Origin: Rhizobiales bacterium Ga0077537
GTDB taxonomy: Bacteria > Pseudomonadota > Alphaproteobacteria > Rhizobiales > Hyphomicrobiaceae
Assembly: GCA_001464955.1 (NCBI GenBank)
Contig: LNEM01000009.1
Location: 310,001 to 374,000, forward strand
Direction: 5' to 3'
Length of the DNA: 64,000 bases
The stretch's first letter is position 1; the number at the start of each line of letters is the position of its first letter. A program made the translations under genes and the position numbers. Below, piece by piece: positions 17,523 through 27,411 of the stretch. The notes beneath the pieces were generated by a model. It was not told the DNA's origin and made no database searches. It saw only the letters and a list, made by a program, of their open reading frames with translations.

Positions 17523-17572
17523 CGGCGGCTCGGCCTTGCTGTCTGACGGCGCTCTCCGGGGGAGAGGCGATG

Positions 17573-17649
17573 TGGTCGGGGCAGAGAGATTCGAACTCCC
17601 GACTTCCTGCTCCCAAAGCAGGCGCTCTACCAGGCTGAGCTATGCCCCG
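17573..17649 (-). tRNA. tRNA-Pro (TGG anticodon)
   Basis: Reverse-strand cloverleaf: acceptor CGGGGCA, D-arm GCTC...GAGC, anticodon stem CCTGC/GCAGG around loop TTTGGGA giving TGG, T-arm GGGAG-TTCGAAT-CTCTC, acceptor TGCCCCG, discriminator A, and encoded CCA (17573-17575 on the forward strand). TGG reads proline CCA and, with wobble modification, other CCN codons. Confidence 0.95.
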
Positions 17650-17719
17650 TGACTTGCTGCCTTCGTGTGCCCGCTTCGCGCGTCGGCGTCAAGACGCGCC
17701 TCCAATCGGCGCGGTCCGC

Positions 17720-18232
17720 CTAGCGTGTGGCGGCCGAAAACAGGCTGTGGATGACGCGATCACCGGGTGAGAGACCGATCCTGGCGGCCACGCCCGCCTT
17801 GAGTTCGAGGACGGCTGCCACGTCGCCGCGGGATGCGATCACGGTCTCCGAGAACGGCTCGGTGCCGTGCTCGATGCGGTGAACGCGGCCGTCGGCCTTG
17901 ATGAACACCATGTCGAGTGAAATGTACGTATTGCGCATCCACATCGTCGCCTCCTGTGGAGGCAGGTACGGGAAGAGCATGCCGGCGTTATCGGCGAGCG
18001 AGCGGCGGAACATGAGGCCGCGCGCTTTCTGTTCGGGCGTTTCGGTGACCTCGACCTCGAAGACGTGTTCGCCGCTCGTGGTGACGATCTTCAGCGGGTC
18101 CTTTCGCATCTCGGCCAACGCCCCGGGAGCGCCGCCGGGCACGAATGCGAGCTGCGCAAAAACAAGCAGGGCTGCGAGGATCGCAGCCCATGCCCTATTT
18201 GTCGTACCTGTGCGCCGCATGCAACCCGTCAC
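17720..18232 (-). CDS. DUF192 family exported protein
   Basis: The 170-residue protein has an N-terminal hydrophobic export segment (AWAAILAALLVFAQLAFVPG) followed by a DUF192 domain: VEVTETPEQKARGLMFR, then MLFPY, ATMWMRNTYISLDMVFI, ETVIASRGDVAAVLELKAG and GLSPGDRV. The biochemical function of DUF192 proteins is unknown; they are widespread small periplasmic or extracytoplasmic beta proteins. It lies 40 bases downstream of the cold-shock gene on the same strand, a pairing often seen in alphaproteobacteria, and is probably co-transcribed with it. Confidence 0.9.
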   Translation of the reverse strand: MTGCMRRTGTTNRAWAAILAALLVFAQLAFVPGGAPGALAEMRKDPLKIVTTSGEHVFEVEVTETPEQKARGLMFRRSLADNAGMLFPYLPPQEATMWMRNTYISLDMVFIKADGRVHRIEHGTEPFSETVIASRGDVAAVLELKAGVAARIGLSPGDRVIHSLFSAATR

Positions 18233-18272
18233 CTCAAAAGTCCAGGAGCGGGCCGCCAGCGATCTCGACGCG

Positions 18273-18866
18273 TCAGTGCGCGTGCGGTAGCGTCGATGTC
18301 AGCCCGTCGGGACGCATCTCGGCCGCCATGCAACCCTTCTCGCCCATGCCCCAGCGGACCTGAACGATCTGGCCGGGCCGAAGCTCGGTGAACCCGAAGC
18401 GGCGCAGCGTCTCCATGTGGACGAAGATATCAGGTGTTCCCTCGCCGCGCGTCAAGAATCCAAAGCCGCGAATGCGATTGAACCACTTCACCATGGCCCG
18501 CTCCCATCCGCTCTCGGCGACCACGATGACGTGGGTGCGCTGGGGTAGCTGCGAGGGGTGGATGGCCGTGCTTTCATCCATGCTGAGGATGCGGAACGCC
18601 TGCATCCCCTTCGGCCGACGCAGGACCTGGGCATGAACCCGGGCGCCCTCGTAGGCGGTCTGGTGGCCTCCGGCACGGAGGCAGGTCACATGCAGCAGAA
18701 CGTCCGGCAGGCCGTTGTCTGGTACGATGAAACCGTAGCCCTTCGAAGCGTCAAACCACTTGATCGAGCCGGCGATCTCGAAGACCTCAAGACCAGCGAC
18801 GTCCCCCCGAAGATCATCCTGCAACAACTCGGGAAGATCCGGAGGCAACTTCGTTGCATCCCCCAT
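18273..18866 (-). CDS. Double cold-shock-domain protein
   Basis: The 197-residue protein has two CSDs. The first (about residues 31-95) contains GSIKWFDASKGYGFIVPDNG and VLLHVTCL, with the RNP1-like KGYGFI. The second (about residues 124-190) has VKWFNRIRGFGFLTRGEG and IFVHMETLRRFG. They are joined by a linker of about 30 residues. Such proteins bind single-stranded RNA or DNA and act as RNA chaperones; the tandem form is typical of alphaproteobacteria. The long upstream gap with a CtrA-type box may hold its promoter and a 5' leader. Confidence 0.93.
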   Translation of the reverse strand: MGDATKLPPDLPELLQDDLRGDVAGLEVFEIAGSIKWFDASKGYGFIVPDNGLPDVLLHVTCLRAGGHQTAYEGARVHAQVLRRPKGMQAFRILSMDESTAIHPSQLPQRTHVIVVAESGWERAMVKWFNRIRGFGFLTRGEGTPDIFVHMETLRRFGFTELRPGQIVQVRWGMGEKGCMAAEMRPDGLTSTLPHAH

Positions 18867-19386
18867 GCGTATACCCCGCTTTACTTTCTACGGTTCTGAA
18901 CTCGGGTCGGCGATCAGCCCTATATGATCGCTGCCCGTCCCGATGACCTGTTGCGGAAAGATGCCCCCTCGCCGCGACTGGCCGTTCGTGACGGGCCGAA
19001 ATAGCCATGTGCCGTGCCGCAATGTCCAGTCGGTTTTTTGTCGTGATGGTGGGCGGGAGGCCTCCCCGAGGGGTGTCACGGAACTGTAGGAAATACAGCC
19101 TAGTTGCTTGTAATTATTGGTTAACGATATGTTAAGAACACGTGTTCAAGGGCTCTCGGATCGGCTTGTGCAAAGCGGTGGGAAAAGCGGAGCGGAAGTG
19201 TGGCGGGAAGGTGGCGCACGAGGGTGTGGGCGGCCAATCCGGCGAATCACCCGTCCAGGCAGCTGCTGGCGACGGAGCGCCACGATCGGAGGCATGCGGT
19301 GCACCGGTACCCCGTGGTGCATTGCGTGGGGACAGCTCTCAGCGCTAAATGGCCGCCAGCCCCAGCCCATCCCAGGAGAACCGATC
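18867..19386. other. 520-base intergenic region between csp and gloA
   Basis: The region is divergent and contains an AT-rich core at about 19085-19140. Frames that extend gloA upstream through it have no coding character. The core holds the CtrA-type box described separately. The part next to the cold-shock gene may encode a structured 5' leader, as cold-shock mRNAs often have, but no definite structure was identified by eye. Confidence 0.5.
19121..19135 (+). promoter_or_regulatory. Putative CtrA binding site (TTAA-N7-TTAA)
   Basis: TTAACGATATGTTAA fits the CtrA consensus exactly: two TTAA half-sites separated by seven bases. It sits in the AT-rich centre of a long divergent gap, about 250 bases from each flanking start. 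CtrA is the alphaproteobacterial cell-cycle response regulator. Which gene it serves is not clear. Confidence 0.5.
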
Positions 19387-19827
19387 ATGCGCTATCTGCA
19401 CACCATGGTGCGCGTCACGAGCATCGAGGCGAGCCTCGACTTCTACTGCAACAAGTTCGGCATGAAGGAAGTACGGCGCGTGGAGAACGAAGGCGGACGG
19501 TTCACGCTCGTCTTCCTCGCGGCCGACGAGGACGAGGGGCCGGGCCGGGAGAAACGGGCCCCGCTGCTCGAGCTGACCTACAACTGGGACCCGGAGGCGT
19601 ACGGCGGGGGGCGGAACTTCGGGCACCTCGCCTTCGAGGTCGACGACATCTATGCGACCTGCGACCGCCTGATGAAGGCGGGCGTTACCATCAACCGGCC
19701 GCCGCGCGACGGGCGGATGGCGTTCGTGCGCTCGCCCGACAACATCTCGATCGAGATCCTGCAGAAGGGCGAGGCGAAGGCCAAGGCCGAGCCGTGGGCT
19801 TCCATGCCCAATACGGGGGTCTGGTAA
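19387..19827 (+). CDS. gloA: Lactoylglutathione lyase (glyoxalase I)
   Basis: The 146-residue VOC-fold enzyme converts the methylglyoxal-glutathione hemithioacetal to S-lactoylglutathione. The opening [10 protein letters not shown] and LLELTYNW are near-identical in style to E. coli GloA. The four metal ligands are visible as H5, E62, H80 (in NFGHLAFEV) and E123 (in SIEILQKG). The short form without the inserted loop is of the nickel-dependent bacterial type. The ATG at 19387 has AGGAG at good spacing. The flavoprotein gene follows after a few bases and may be co-transcribed. Confidence 0.95.
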   Translation: MRYLHTMVRVTSIEASLDFYCNKFGMKEVRRVENEGGRFTLVFLAADEDEGPGREKRAPLLELTYNWDPEAYGGGRNFGHLAFEVDDIYATCDRLMKAGVTINRPPRDGRMAFVRSPDNISIEILQKGEAKAKAEPWASMPNTGVW

Positions 19828-19839
19828 GGCGGCGGGTCG

Positions 19840-21123
19840 GTGCCGCCGATGGCGGACGACAGGCCGGTCCTCGTGCTGGGTGGCGGCCCGGCCGGGCTCA
19901 TGGCCGCCGATGTCATCTCGGCGGCCGGCGTGCGTGTGATCGTGGTGGATGCCATGCCGAGCGTCGGGCGCAAGCTGCTGATGGCCGGGCGCGGCGGGCT
20001 CAACCTCACGCACAGCGAACCCGTCGGAGTGTTCCTCACGCGCTACGGCGCGGCACGGGACTGGATGGCTGGACCGGTGGGGGCGTTCGCACCGGACGCC
20101 GCGCGCCATTTCGCAAGCCATCTCGGGCAGGAGACGTTCGTCGGCAGCTCGGGGCGGGTGTTTCCAAAGGCCATGAAGGCGTCACCGCTGCTCCGGGCGT
20201 GGCTCGCGCGGCTTGCGCGACAGGGTGTCACCGTCCGTACGCGATGCCGGGTGACGGCGATCGAAGGCGCGGACGCCGTGACGATCGATACCGGGGGCGC
20301 TTCGGAGCGGCTCGAGGGGCGAGCCGTCGTGCTGGCGTTCGGCGGGGCGAGCTGGCCGCGTCTCGGCTCGGACGGGTCGTGGGTCGACATGGTGCGCGCC
20401 CGGGGCGTCGGGGTGGCGGATCTCGCGCCGTTCAATGCGGGTGCGGCGATCGCCTGGAGCGAGACGTTCGCGTCGCGGTTTGCGGGTGAGCCGTTGAAGC
20501 GGATCGCGATCGCGTGTGCCGGGGGGCGTGTGCGGGGTGAGGCGATGGTGACCCGCGGCGGGCTCGAAGGCGGCGCGGTATACCAGCTCAATCGCGAGAT
20601 CCTGGAAGAAGTCGGGCGGGCCGGGAAAGCGCGGCTCGAGATCGATCTCAGGCCCGACCTGACGTTCGACGACCTTCTGGCGCGGCTCATACGTCCGCGC
20701 GGCAAGCAGTCGGTCTCGACGTGGTTGCGCAAGGCGGCGGCGCTATCACCCGTCGCGATCGGCCTGCTGCGCGAGGTTTCGCCGGGTGGTTTGCCGGCGG
20801 CGGCCGATGATCTCGCCATGCTCATCAAGGGCTTGCCGCTCGACGCATCCGGGCTGGCGGGGCTCTCCCGCGCCATCTCGACCCGGGGCGGCGTGCGGCT
20901 CGAAGACATCGGTCCGGACATGCAGCTCGCAGCGTTGCCCGGCGTCTTCGTTGCCGGCGAGATGATCGATTGGGATGCGCCGACGGGTGGCTATCTGCTG
21001 CAGGGGTGTTTCGCGACGGGCGTGGTCGCCGGGCACGGTGTGCTCCGCCACCTCGGGGTCGTGCTGGCCACAGTGCAAGCTGAAAACAGTCAAGAGAAAC
21101 AGATCGAAACAGAGAGGTCGTGA
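19840..21123 (+). CDS. FAD-dependent oxidoreductase, HI0933/YhiN family (TIGR03862-like)
   Basis: The protein (up to 427 residues) opens with a Rossmann FAD motif VLVLGGGPAGLMAADVIS and the family signature GRKLLMAGRGGLNLTHSE. Later come VVLAFGGASWPRLGSDGSW and the C-terminal AGEMIDWDAPTGGYLLQGCFATG. The family contains flavoproteins of mostly unknown physiology; one gut branch (BaiN) acts on bile acids. Start choice: the GTG at 19840 has AAGG at suitable distance, while the ATG at 19849 is the alternative. Its stop overlaps the start of the M20 amidohydrolase gene (TGATG), so the two are translationally coupled. Confidence 0.87.
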   Translation: MPPMADDRPVLVLGGGPAGLMAADVISAAGVRVIVVDAMPSVGRKLLMAGRGGLNLTHSEPVGVFLTRYGAARDWMAGPVGAFAPDAARHFASHLGQETFVGSSGRVFPKAMKASPLLRAWLARLARQGVTVRTRCRVTAIEGADAVTIDTGGASERLEGRAVVLAFGGASWPRLGSDGSWVDMVRARGVGVADLAPFNAGAAIAWSETFASRFAGEPLKRIAIACAGGRVRGEAMVTRGGLEGGAVYQLNREILEEVGRAGKARLEIDLRPDLTFDDLLARLIRPRGKQSVSTWLRKAAALSPVAIGLLREVSPGGLPAAADDLAMLIKGLPLDASGLAGLSRAISTRGGVRLEDIGPDMQLAALPGVFVAGEMIDWDAPTGGYLLQGCFATGVVAGHGVLRHLGVVLATVQAENSQEKQIETERS

Positions 21124-22292
21124 TGCCGATCATCAACCGGGCCGCAGGCATGAAGGAGGAGATCACCGCCTGGCGGCGCGATTTCCACGAGAATCCGGAG
21201 ATCCTGTACGAGGTGCAGCGGACGGCCGGGATCGTGGCCGAGAAGTTGCGCGCCTTCGGCTGTGACGACGTCGTCACCGGGATCGGGCGGACCGGAGTCG
21301 TCGCTGTCATCAAGGGCCGTGACACCGGCTCGGGCAAGGTCATCGGGCTCCGCGCCGATATGGATGCGCTCCCGATGCAGGAGACGACGGGGCTCCCCTA
21401 CGCGTCGAAGATCAAGGGCATGATGCATGCCTGCGGGCACGACGGGCATACCGCGATGCTGCTCGGGGCCGCCAAGTATCTGACCGAGACGCGCAACTTC
21501 GACGGCACGGCGATCGTGATCTTCCAGCCGGCGGAAGAGGGCGGCGCCGGCGGCCAGGCGATGGTGCAGGACGGCCTGATGGACCGCTTCGGCGTGCAGG
21601 AGGTCTATGGCCTCCACAACTCGCCGGGCTTGCCGGTCGGCCACTTCTCGCTGCGGCCGGGGCCGATGCTGGCGGCGGCCGATCGGGTCGATATCCGGAT
21701 CACGGGGCATGGGGCGCACGCGGCGCGGCCGCATCTGAGCATCGATCCCGTCGCCGTGGGATGCCAGCTCTACACTGCGCTGCAGACCATCGTGTCTCGC
21801 AATGTCGATCCGCTGAAGAACGCAGTCGTTTCGATCACGATGTTCCAGGCCGGTGAGGCGTCGAACGTCATTCCGGAGACCGGCCGCCTGCAGGGGACGG
21901 TTCGCACGCTCGACGCCAAGGTGCGGGACCACATCGAGGCGCGCATGCACCAGATCGTCGACGGGATCGCGGCCGCGCACGGGGCGAAGATCGTGCTCAA
22001 CTACGAGCGGGGCTATCCAATCACCCGCAACCACGCCGACCAGACCGCGTTCGCGGCCAAGGTGGCGCGCGACGTGTCGGGTCCTGGCGCGGTCGACGAT
22101 GCGGCGCCGCCGGTCATGGGCGGCGAGGATTTCTCGTACATGCTGGAAGCGCGACCCGGCGCGTTCATCTTCATGGGGGTCGGCGACACGGCGGGGCTTC
22201 ACAATCCGGCCTACGACTTCAACGACGAGGCGATTCCGGCCGGCGTGTCGTTCTGGGCGAGGCTCGTCGAGACCGCGATGCCGGCGCGCTGA
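21123..22292 (+). CDS. M20D amidohydrolase (hippurate hydrolase / N-acyl amino acid deacylase type)
   Basis: The 389-residue metalloenzyme shows the M20D pattern: LRADMDALPMQE, MHACGHDGHTAMLLGAAKYL with metal ligands, FQPAEEGGAGGQAMVQDGL with the catalytic Glu, GHGAHAARPHLSIDP in the lid domain, and PVMGGEDFSYM. Substrates in this group include N-acyl amino acids, hippurate and IAA conjugates. The ATG overlaps the stop of the upstream flavoprotein by TGATG. A terminator follows the gene. Confidence 0.92.
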   Translation: MPIINRAAGMKEEITAWRRDFHENPEILYEVQRTAGIVAEKLRAFGCDDVVTGIGRTGVVAVIKGRDTGSGKVIGLRADMDALPMQETTGLPYASKIKGMMHACGHDGHTAMLLGAAKYLTETRNFDGTAIVIFQPAEEGGAGGQAMVQDGLMDRFGVQEVYGLHNSPGLPVGHFSLRPGPMLAAADRVDIRITGHGAHAARPHLSIDPVAVGCQLYTALQTIVSRNVDPLKNAVVSITMFQAGEASNVIPETGRLQGTVRTLDAKVRDHIEARMHQIVDGIAAAHGAKIVLNYERGYPITRNHADQTAFAAKVARDVSGPGAVDDAAPPVMGGEDFSYMLEARPGAFIFMGVGDTAGLHNPAYDFNDEAIPAGVSFWARLVETAMPAR

Positions 22293-22317
22293 GGGCGACG
22301 GGGCCTCCTTTGAAGTG

Positions 22318-22350
22318 CGAACGGCCGGAGCCCGAGGGTCCGGCCGTTCG
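22318..22350 (+). terminator. Rho-independent terminator after the M20D gene
   Basis: A 12-bp stem (CGAACGGCCGGA at 22318-22329 with TCCGGCCGTTCG at 22339-22350) closes a 9-base loop and is followed by TCTTTCTC. It lies between the convergent M20D and RlpA-like genes. Confidence 0.8.
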
Positions 22351-22382
22351 TCTTTCTCGCGGTCGCAAGCGCCTGTGGCTTC

Positions 22383-23099
22383 TCAGCGTGCCAGTGCCGC
22401 GAGGCGAAGTACGCCCGGAACGAGCGCCAGGGCGGGCGGGCGCTTGCGTCCGTTCATCCGGCAGGCCGAGGCCTCGGCGACGGCGAGGCGCTGGCTCGCC
22501 GTGATGTCGGCATAGCGCATGAACGCGCTTTCGATGCTCGCCAGGCGGCCGAGAGGGCCGGGAACCGGTTCGTATCGGCGATTGCGCTTGTAGCGGGTCT
22601 CTTCCGGCGTCGGCGCATGGACGACCAGCACCTCGAGCGGCGCCACGCCGCGACGGGCGAAGCCGAGCCGCTCGGCGGTGGCACGCGAGACGTCGAGCTT
22701 CCGGTTGCCACGGAACGGGCCGAAGTTGTTCACCCGGACAACGGCCGCCTCGCCGTTCTGCGGATTTCGGACAACGAGGATTGTGCCGTCGGGGTGGATG
22801 GCGCTCGCCGTGTTGTCCGGCCGCGACGCCTCGAAGCGCGCGCCGGAACTCGTCAGGCCGCAAGGATTGAACCTGTCCTTCCGGCAATGGTCGTAGTGCG
22901 AGGCCACGAGCTTCTTCATCTTGCCGAGCGCGGCGCGGGTCTCGGGAAGGGTCATGACGCGGTGGCAGACCCCCTTGTAGCAGTGGCGCTTGCCGGGGGC
23001 CTTGGCCTCTGCCGCAGCCGCAAATGCCGCCAGTGCGCCACCAATGACGGACAACGCCAGTGCACAGCGCGCCCCCGCACGCTTCCAGTTCAATCGCAT
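22383..23099 (-). CDS. RlpA-like double-psi beta-barrel exported protein
   Basis: The 238-residue protein starts with a signal peptide (ALALSVIGGALAAFAAAAEA). A DPBB domain spans about residues 60-165: SHYDHCRKDRFNPCGLTSSG, ILVVRNPQNGEAAVVRVNNF and GPFRGNRKLDVSRATAERLG match the RlpA core, where VRVNDRGPF with the catalytic-type Asp is usual. Here that Asp is Asn (VNNFGPF). RlpA proteins are septal lytic transglycosylases on denuded glycan. No SPOR domain is present. The C-terminal 70 residues are basic and unrecognised. Two Cys pairs (HCYKGVC and HCRKDRFNPC) may form disulfides. Confidence 0.8.
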   Translation of the reverse strand: MRLNWKRAGARCALALSVIGGALAAFAAAAEAKAPGKRHCYKGVCHRVMTLPETRAALGKMKKLVASHYDHCRKDRFNPCGLTSSGARFEASRPDNTASAIHPDGTILVVRNPQNGEAAVVRVNNFGPFRGNRKLDVSRATAERLGFARRGVAPLEVLVVHAPTPEETRYKRNRRYEPVPGPLGRLASIESAFMRYADITASQRLAVAEASACRMNGRKRPPALALVPGVLRLAALAR

Positions 23100-23321
23100 T
23101 CACACGTCTCCCACCACCTCTGAAGGGCCGTGTGGTGCGGGCGTCCGAGCGCGCCTACAACTTTGCAGTCGTCCTATGGTTAACAGATCGGAAAGCGCCG
23201 ACGGCTCCGATCGCTACGATCGAAGCGGGTCGGCGGGCATGGCCAGCCGGGTGAGGGGAAGCGCGGACTGCGGCTGAAATGGGATAGCCAAAGCCCCGAG
23301 CCTCGCATATTAAGCGGCCTC

Positions 23322-26300
23322 ATGCCGAAACGCACAGACATCACATCCATCCTCATCATCGGGGCCGGGCCGATCGTCATCGGGCAGGCCTGCGAGTTCG
23401 ACTATTCGGGAACCCAAGCCTGCAAGGCGTTGCGGGCGGAGGGCTACCGGATCATCCTCGTCAATTCGAATCCAGCGACGATCATGACGGATCCGGAACT
23501 GGCGGATGCGACGTACGTCGAGCCGATCACGCCCGAGATCGTCGCGCGCATCATCGAAAAGGAGCGGCCGGACGCGCTGCTGCCGACGATGGGCGGGCAG
23601 ACCGCGCTCAACACGGCGCTGGCGCTCGAGCGGGACGGAACGCTCGCCCGCTTCGGGGTCGAGATGATCGGCGCCAAGGCGGCCGCCATCGACATGGCCG
23701 AGGACCGGAAGCTCTTCCGGGAAGCCATGGACCGGATCGGCCTCGAGAGCCCGCGGGCGTCGATCGCCTCGTCTCCCCCGATCCGCAACGCGCAGGGCCA
23801 GACGGTCGGCTACGACCGGGCGGCCGGGTTTGCCGAAGCGCTGAAGGCGCTCGACACCATCGGTCTGCCGGCGATCATCCGACCGGCCTTCACACTCGGC
23901 GGCACGGGTGGCGGCGTCGCCTACAACCGGGAAGAGTTCGAGACCATCGCCCGGTCCGGGATCGACGCCTCGCCTGTCGGGCAGATCCTGATCGACGAGA
24001 GCCTGCTCGGCTGGAAGGAGTACGAGATGGAGGTGGTCCGCGACAAGGCGGACAACTGCATCATCGTATGCTCGATCGAGAACCTCGATCCGATGGGCGT
24101 GCACACCGGCGATTCGATCACCGTCGCCCCGGCGCTGACGCTCACCGACAAAGAATACCAGATCATGCGCAACGCCTCGATCGCGGTGCTGCGCGAGATC
24201 GGCGTCGAGACGGGCGGCTCCAACGTCCAGTTCGCGGTCAACCCGGCGGACGGCCGGCTCGTCGTCATCGAGATGAACCCGCGCGTGTCGCGCTCGTCGG
24301 CGCTGGCGTCCAAGGCGACCGGCTTCCCGATCGCCAAGGTGGCGGCGCGTCTCGCGGTCGGCTACACGCTCGACGAACTGGAAAACGACATCACGGGCGG
24401 CGCCACGCCGGCGGCTTTCGAGCCGACGATCGACTACGTGGTGACGAAAATCCCGCGGTTCGCCTTCGAGAAATTCCCCGGCTCCGATCCGACGCTGACG
24501 ACGGCCATGAAGTCGGTCGGCGAGGTGATGGCCATCGGGCGGACGTTCGCGGAAAGCCTGCAGAAAGCGCTGCGGGGCCTCGAGACGGGGCTCACGGGGC
24601 TCGACGACGTGACGTTCGAAGGGCTCGGGCAGGGCGACGACAAGAACGTCATCCGGGCCGAACTCGGACGGCCGACGCCGGACCGCCTGCTCAAGGTGGC
24701 GCAGGCCATGCGGCTCGGCTTCGATCACGAGCAGATCCACGCCTCGTGCCGGATCGACCCGTGGTTCCTGGCCCGGATGCAGGAGATCATCGACGTCGAG
24801 GCGCGGGTCAAGGCGCACGGGCTGCCCAAGCAGCGCGAGCTTATGCGCGACCTCAAGGCCATGGGCTTCTCGGACGCCCGGCTCGCCAAGCTGGCGGGGA
24901 TGAGCGAAGCGGATGTCCGGGCGCACCGGGTGGAGCTCGGACTGCATCCCGTCTTCAAGCGCATCGATACGTGCGCGGCGGAATTCGCGGCGCCGACCGC
25001 CTACATGTACTCGACCTACGAGCGTGGTCTCTTCGACGAACCCGTGTCCGAGGCCATGCCGTCCGAGCGGGAGAAGATCATCATCCTCGGTGGCGGTCCC
25101 AACCGGATCGGGCAGGGCATCGAGTTCGACTACTGCTGCTGCCATGCGTGCTTCGCGCTCTCGGACGCTGGGTTCGAGACGATCATGGTCAACTGCAACC
25201 CCGAGACCGTCTCCACCGACTACGACACGTCGGACCGCCTCTATTTCGAATCGCTGACGGCTGAAGACGTGCTCGAAGTCATCCGGGTCGAACAACAGAA
25301 GGGGACGCTCAAAGGCGTCATCGTGCAGTTCGGCGGACAGACGCCGCTGAAGCTCGCGGAGGCGCTGGGTGAGGCCGGCGTGCCGATCCTCGGGACGTCG
25401 CCGGCCGCGATCGAACTCGCCGAGGACCGGGACCGGTTCAAGGCGCTCGTCGAGAAGCTCGGGCTGAAGCAGCCTGAGAGCGGTATCGCGCGTTCGCCGG
25501 AGGAAGCGACCGACGTGGCGCTTGCGATCGGCTTCCCGGTGCTGATCCGGCCGTCGTTCGTGCTCGGCGGGCGGGGCATGGAGATCGTGGCCGATGCCGG
25601 CGAACTCGACCGCTACATCAAGCGGCTGTCGGCGACATTGAGGGGACCGTCGGAGCTGGTGGTCTCGGCCAAGCGGCCGCTGCTCATCGATCGGTATCTC
25701 GCCGACGCCATCGAGGTGGACGTCGACTGTCTCAGCGACGGCAAGGACACGTACGTCGCCGGCATCATGGAACACATCGAGGAGGCCGGCATCCATTCCG
25801 GCGATTCGGCCTGCTCGCTACCGGCGCATTCGCTCGACAGCTCCATCGCTGTGCGCATCGAGAAGCAGACGCGCGACCTGGCGCTGGCGCTCGGCGTCGT
25901 GGGCCTGATGAACGTGCAGTACGCCATCAAGGACCGGCAGATCTACATTCTGGAGGTCAATCCGCGGGCCTCGCGCACGGTGCCGTTCGTCGCCAAGGTG
26001 ATCGGAACTCCGATCGCGGGGATCGCGTCGCGGGTGATGGCCGGGCAGTCGCTCGAGAGCTTCGGGTTGAAGCCGCCGCGACCGAAGCATGTCGCGGTCA
26101 AGGAAGCGGTGTTCCCGTTCTCGCGATTCCCGGGCGTCGATCCGGTGCTCGGACCGGAGATGCGCTCGACGGGCGAGGTGATGGGGATCGACCGAGAATT
26201 CGGCATCGCGTTCGCCAAGAGCCAGCTCGGCTCCGGCACCGCGCTTCCGACGACGGGTACGGTCTTCGTCTCGGTGCGCGACAGCGACAAGGATCACATT

Positions 26301-26648
26301 CTCGGCGCGATGCGTGATCTCGTGGAGCTGGGGTTCCGCATCGTCGCCACGCGCGGGACGCGGCGGCATTTCGAGGCGCACGGAATACCGGCGGAGCAGG
26401 TGAACAAGGTGCTCGAAGGCCGGCCCCACATCGTCGACATGATGAAGAACGGTGAGGTCCATCTCGTCGTCAATACGACGGAGGGGTCGAAGGCGCTGCT
26501 CGACTCGAAGGACATCAGGCGGACGGCCCTCTTGAACCGAATTCCATACTATACGACATTAGCCGGGGCCGTAGCCGTGGTCGAAGCGATCCGGGCGCTG
26601 AAGGCGGACAACCTGAAAGTTGCCCCTTTGCAGAGTTATCAGGCCTAG
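23322..26648 (+). CDS. carB: Carbamoyl-phosphate synthase large subunit
   Basis: The 1108-residue protein is full length. It has two homologous halves: an ATP-grasp unit for carboxyphosphate ([21 protein letters not shown], then [14 protein letters not shown] and [21 protein letters not shown]), an oligomerisation domain, a second ATP-grasp for carbamate phosphorylation ([52 protein letters not shown]), and an MGS-like allosteric domain at the end. It supplies carbamoyl phosphate for arginine and pyrimidine synthesis. The small subunit carA is not in the window. greA follows about 150 bases downstream. Confidence 0.98.
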   Translation: MPKRTDITSILIIGAGPIVIGQACEFDYSGTQACKALRAEGYRIILVNSNPATIMTDPELADATYVEPITPEIVARIIEKERPDALLPTMGGQTALNTALALERDGTLARFGVEMIGAKAAAIDMAEDRKLFREAMDRIGLESPRASIASSPPIRNAQGQTVGYDRAAGFAEALKALDTIGLPAIIRPAFTLGGTGGGVAYNREEFETIARSGIDASPVGQILIDESLLGWKEYEMEVVRDKADNCIIVCSIENLDPMGVHTGDSITVAPALTLTDKEYQIMRNASIAVLREIGVETGGSNVQFAVNPADGRLVVIEMNPRVSRSSALASKATGFPIAKVAARLAVGYTLDELENDITGGATPAAFEPTIDYVVTKIPRFAFEKFPGSDPTLTTAMKSVGEVMAIGRTFAESLQKALRGLETGLTGLDDVTFEGLGQGDDKNVIRAELGRPTPDRLLKVAQAMRLGFDHEQIHASCRIDPWFLARMQEIIDVEARVKAHGLPKQRELMRDLKAMGFSDARLAKLAGMSEADVRAHRVELGLHPVFKRIDTCAAEFAAPTAYMYSTYERGLFDEPVSEAMPSEREKIIILGGGPNRIGQGIEFDYCCCHACFALSDAGFETIMVNCNPETVSTDYDTSDRLYFESLTAEDVLEVIRVEQQKGTLKGVIVQFGGQTPLKLAEALGEAGVPILGTSPAAIELAEDRDRFKALVEKLGLKQPESGIARSPEEATDVALAIGFPVLIRPSFVLGGRGMEIVADAGELDRYIKRLSATLRGPSELVVSAKRPLLIDRYLADAIEVDVDCLSDGKDTYVAGIMEHIEEAGIHSGDSACSLPAHSLDSSIAVRIEKQTRDLALALGVVGLMNVQYAIKDRQIYILEVNPRASRTVPFVAKVIGTPIAGIASRVMAGQSLESFGLKPPRPKHVAVKEAVFPFSRFPGVDPVLGPEMRSTGEVMGIDREFGIAFAKSQLGSGTALPTTGTVFVSVRDSDKDHILGAMRDLVELGFRIVATRGTRRHFEAHGIPAEQVNKVLEGRPHIVDMMKNGEVHLVVNTTEGSKALLDSKDIRRTALLNRIPYYTTLAGAVAVVEAIRALKADNLKVAPLQSYQA

Positions 26649-26801
26649 AGCAGCGGAAGCGAGAGCCGCCAGACTGCGGGTTTTCCAGGCAGCGCGGCCC
26701 GCTCCTGCTGTGGGCAAAGGTCTAGTCAAATCCCGGCATATGGGTGAGACTGACAGTCAAGGCGCATCCGCCAGGGGTGCGCCGACGTGGAGATGTTAGC
26801 G

Positions 26802-27281
26802 ATGGCGATGGAAAAGGTGCCGATGACGGTGGAGGGCTTCGCCAAGCTCGAGGCCGAACTGCATCGTCTCAAATCCCAGGAACGCCCGCGGATCATTCAA
26901 GCCATTTCCGAGGCGCGCGCGCACGGCGATCTCTCTGAGAATGCCGAGTATCACTCGGCCAAGGAAGCTCAGGGCATGAACGAGGCCAAGGTCGCCGACC
27001 TCGAGGACAAACTCTCGCGCGCGGACGTCATCGATACGACGAAGCTGTCGGGAACGACCGTCAAGTTCGGCGCCACGGTGCATCTCGAGGACGAGGATAC
27101 GGGCGAGAAGGTGAAGTACCGGATCGTCGGCGATCTCGAAGCCAACGTGAAGGACGGGCTGATCTCCATCTCGAGCCCCATCGCGCGCGCGCTGATCGGC
27201 AAGTCCAAGGGCGAGACCGCCGAAGTCACGACGCCGAAGGGCTCGCGCAGCTACGAGGTTCTCAAGATCGAGTGGAAGTAG
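26802..27281 (+). CDS. greA: Transcription elongation factor GreA
   Basis: The 159-residue protein begins [20 protein letters not shown], the usual GreA start. It has the N-terminal coiled coil whose tip contains the acidic pair in [15 protein letters not shown], and a C-terminal FKBP-like domain ([22 protein letters not shown]). It inserts into the RNA polymerase secondary channel and stimulates cleavage of backtracked RNA. The ATG at 26802 has GGAG 9 bases upstream. Earlier in-frame GTG and ATG codons at 26787 and 26793 are not favoured. carB-greA adjacency is common in alphaproteobacteria. Confidence 0.97.
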   Translation: MAMEKVPMTVEGFAKLEAELHRLKSQERPRIIQAISEARAHGDLSENAEYHSAKEAQGMNEAKVADLEDKLSRADVIDTTKLSGTTVKFGATVHLEDEDTGEKVKYRIVGDLEANVKDGLISISSPIARALIGKSKGETAEVTTPKGSRSYEVLKIEWK

Positions 27282-27411
27282 GCGTTCGACGCCTGCATCC
27301 TGGCGATTTCACGGGGCGTGTCGCACGGCGGCGCGCCCTGTTCGCGTTCGAGCGTTGATCTCGCGGCCGCGGCGGGCCTAGTCTGGGTCAGGACAGGGCA
27401 GGAGACATCCC

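Noticed and set aside
19117-19386. Forward N-terminal extension of gloA by 90 codons
   Set aside because: GloA proteins start at MRYLHTM-type sequences, and an AGGAG ribosome-binding site sits directly before the ATG at 19387. The extension also begins inside the CtrA-type box.
23310-25796. Reverse open frame of 828 codons inside carB
   Set aside because: It lies fully antisense to a full-length carB and has His/Arg/Asp-rich composition typical of a shadow frame.
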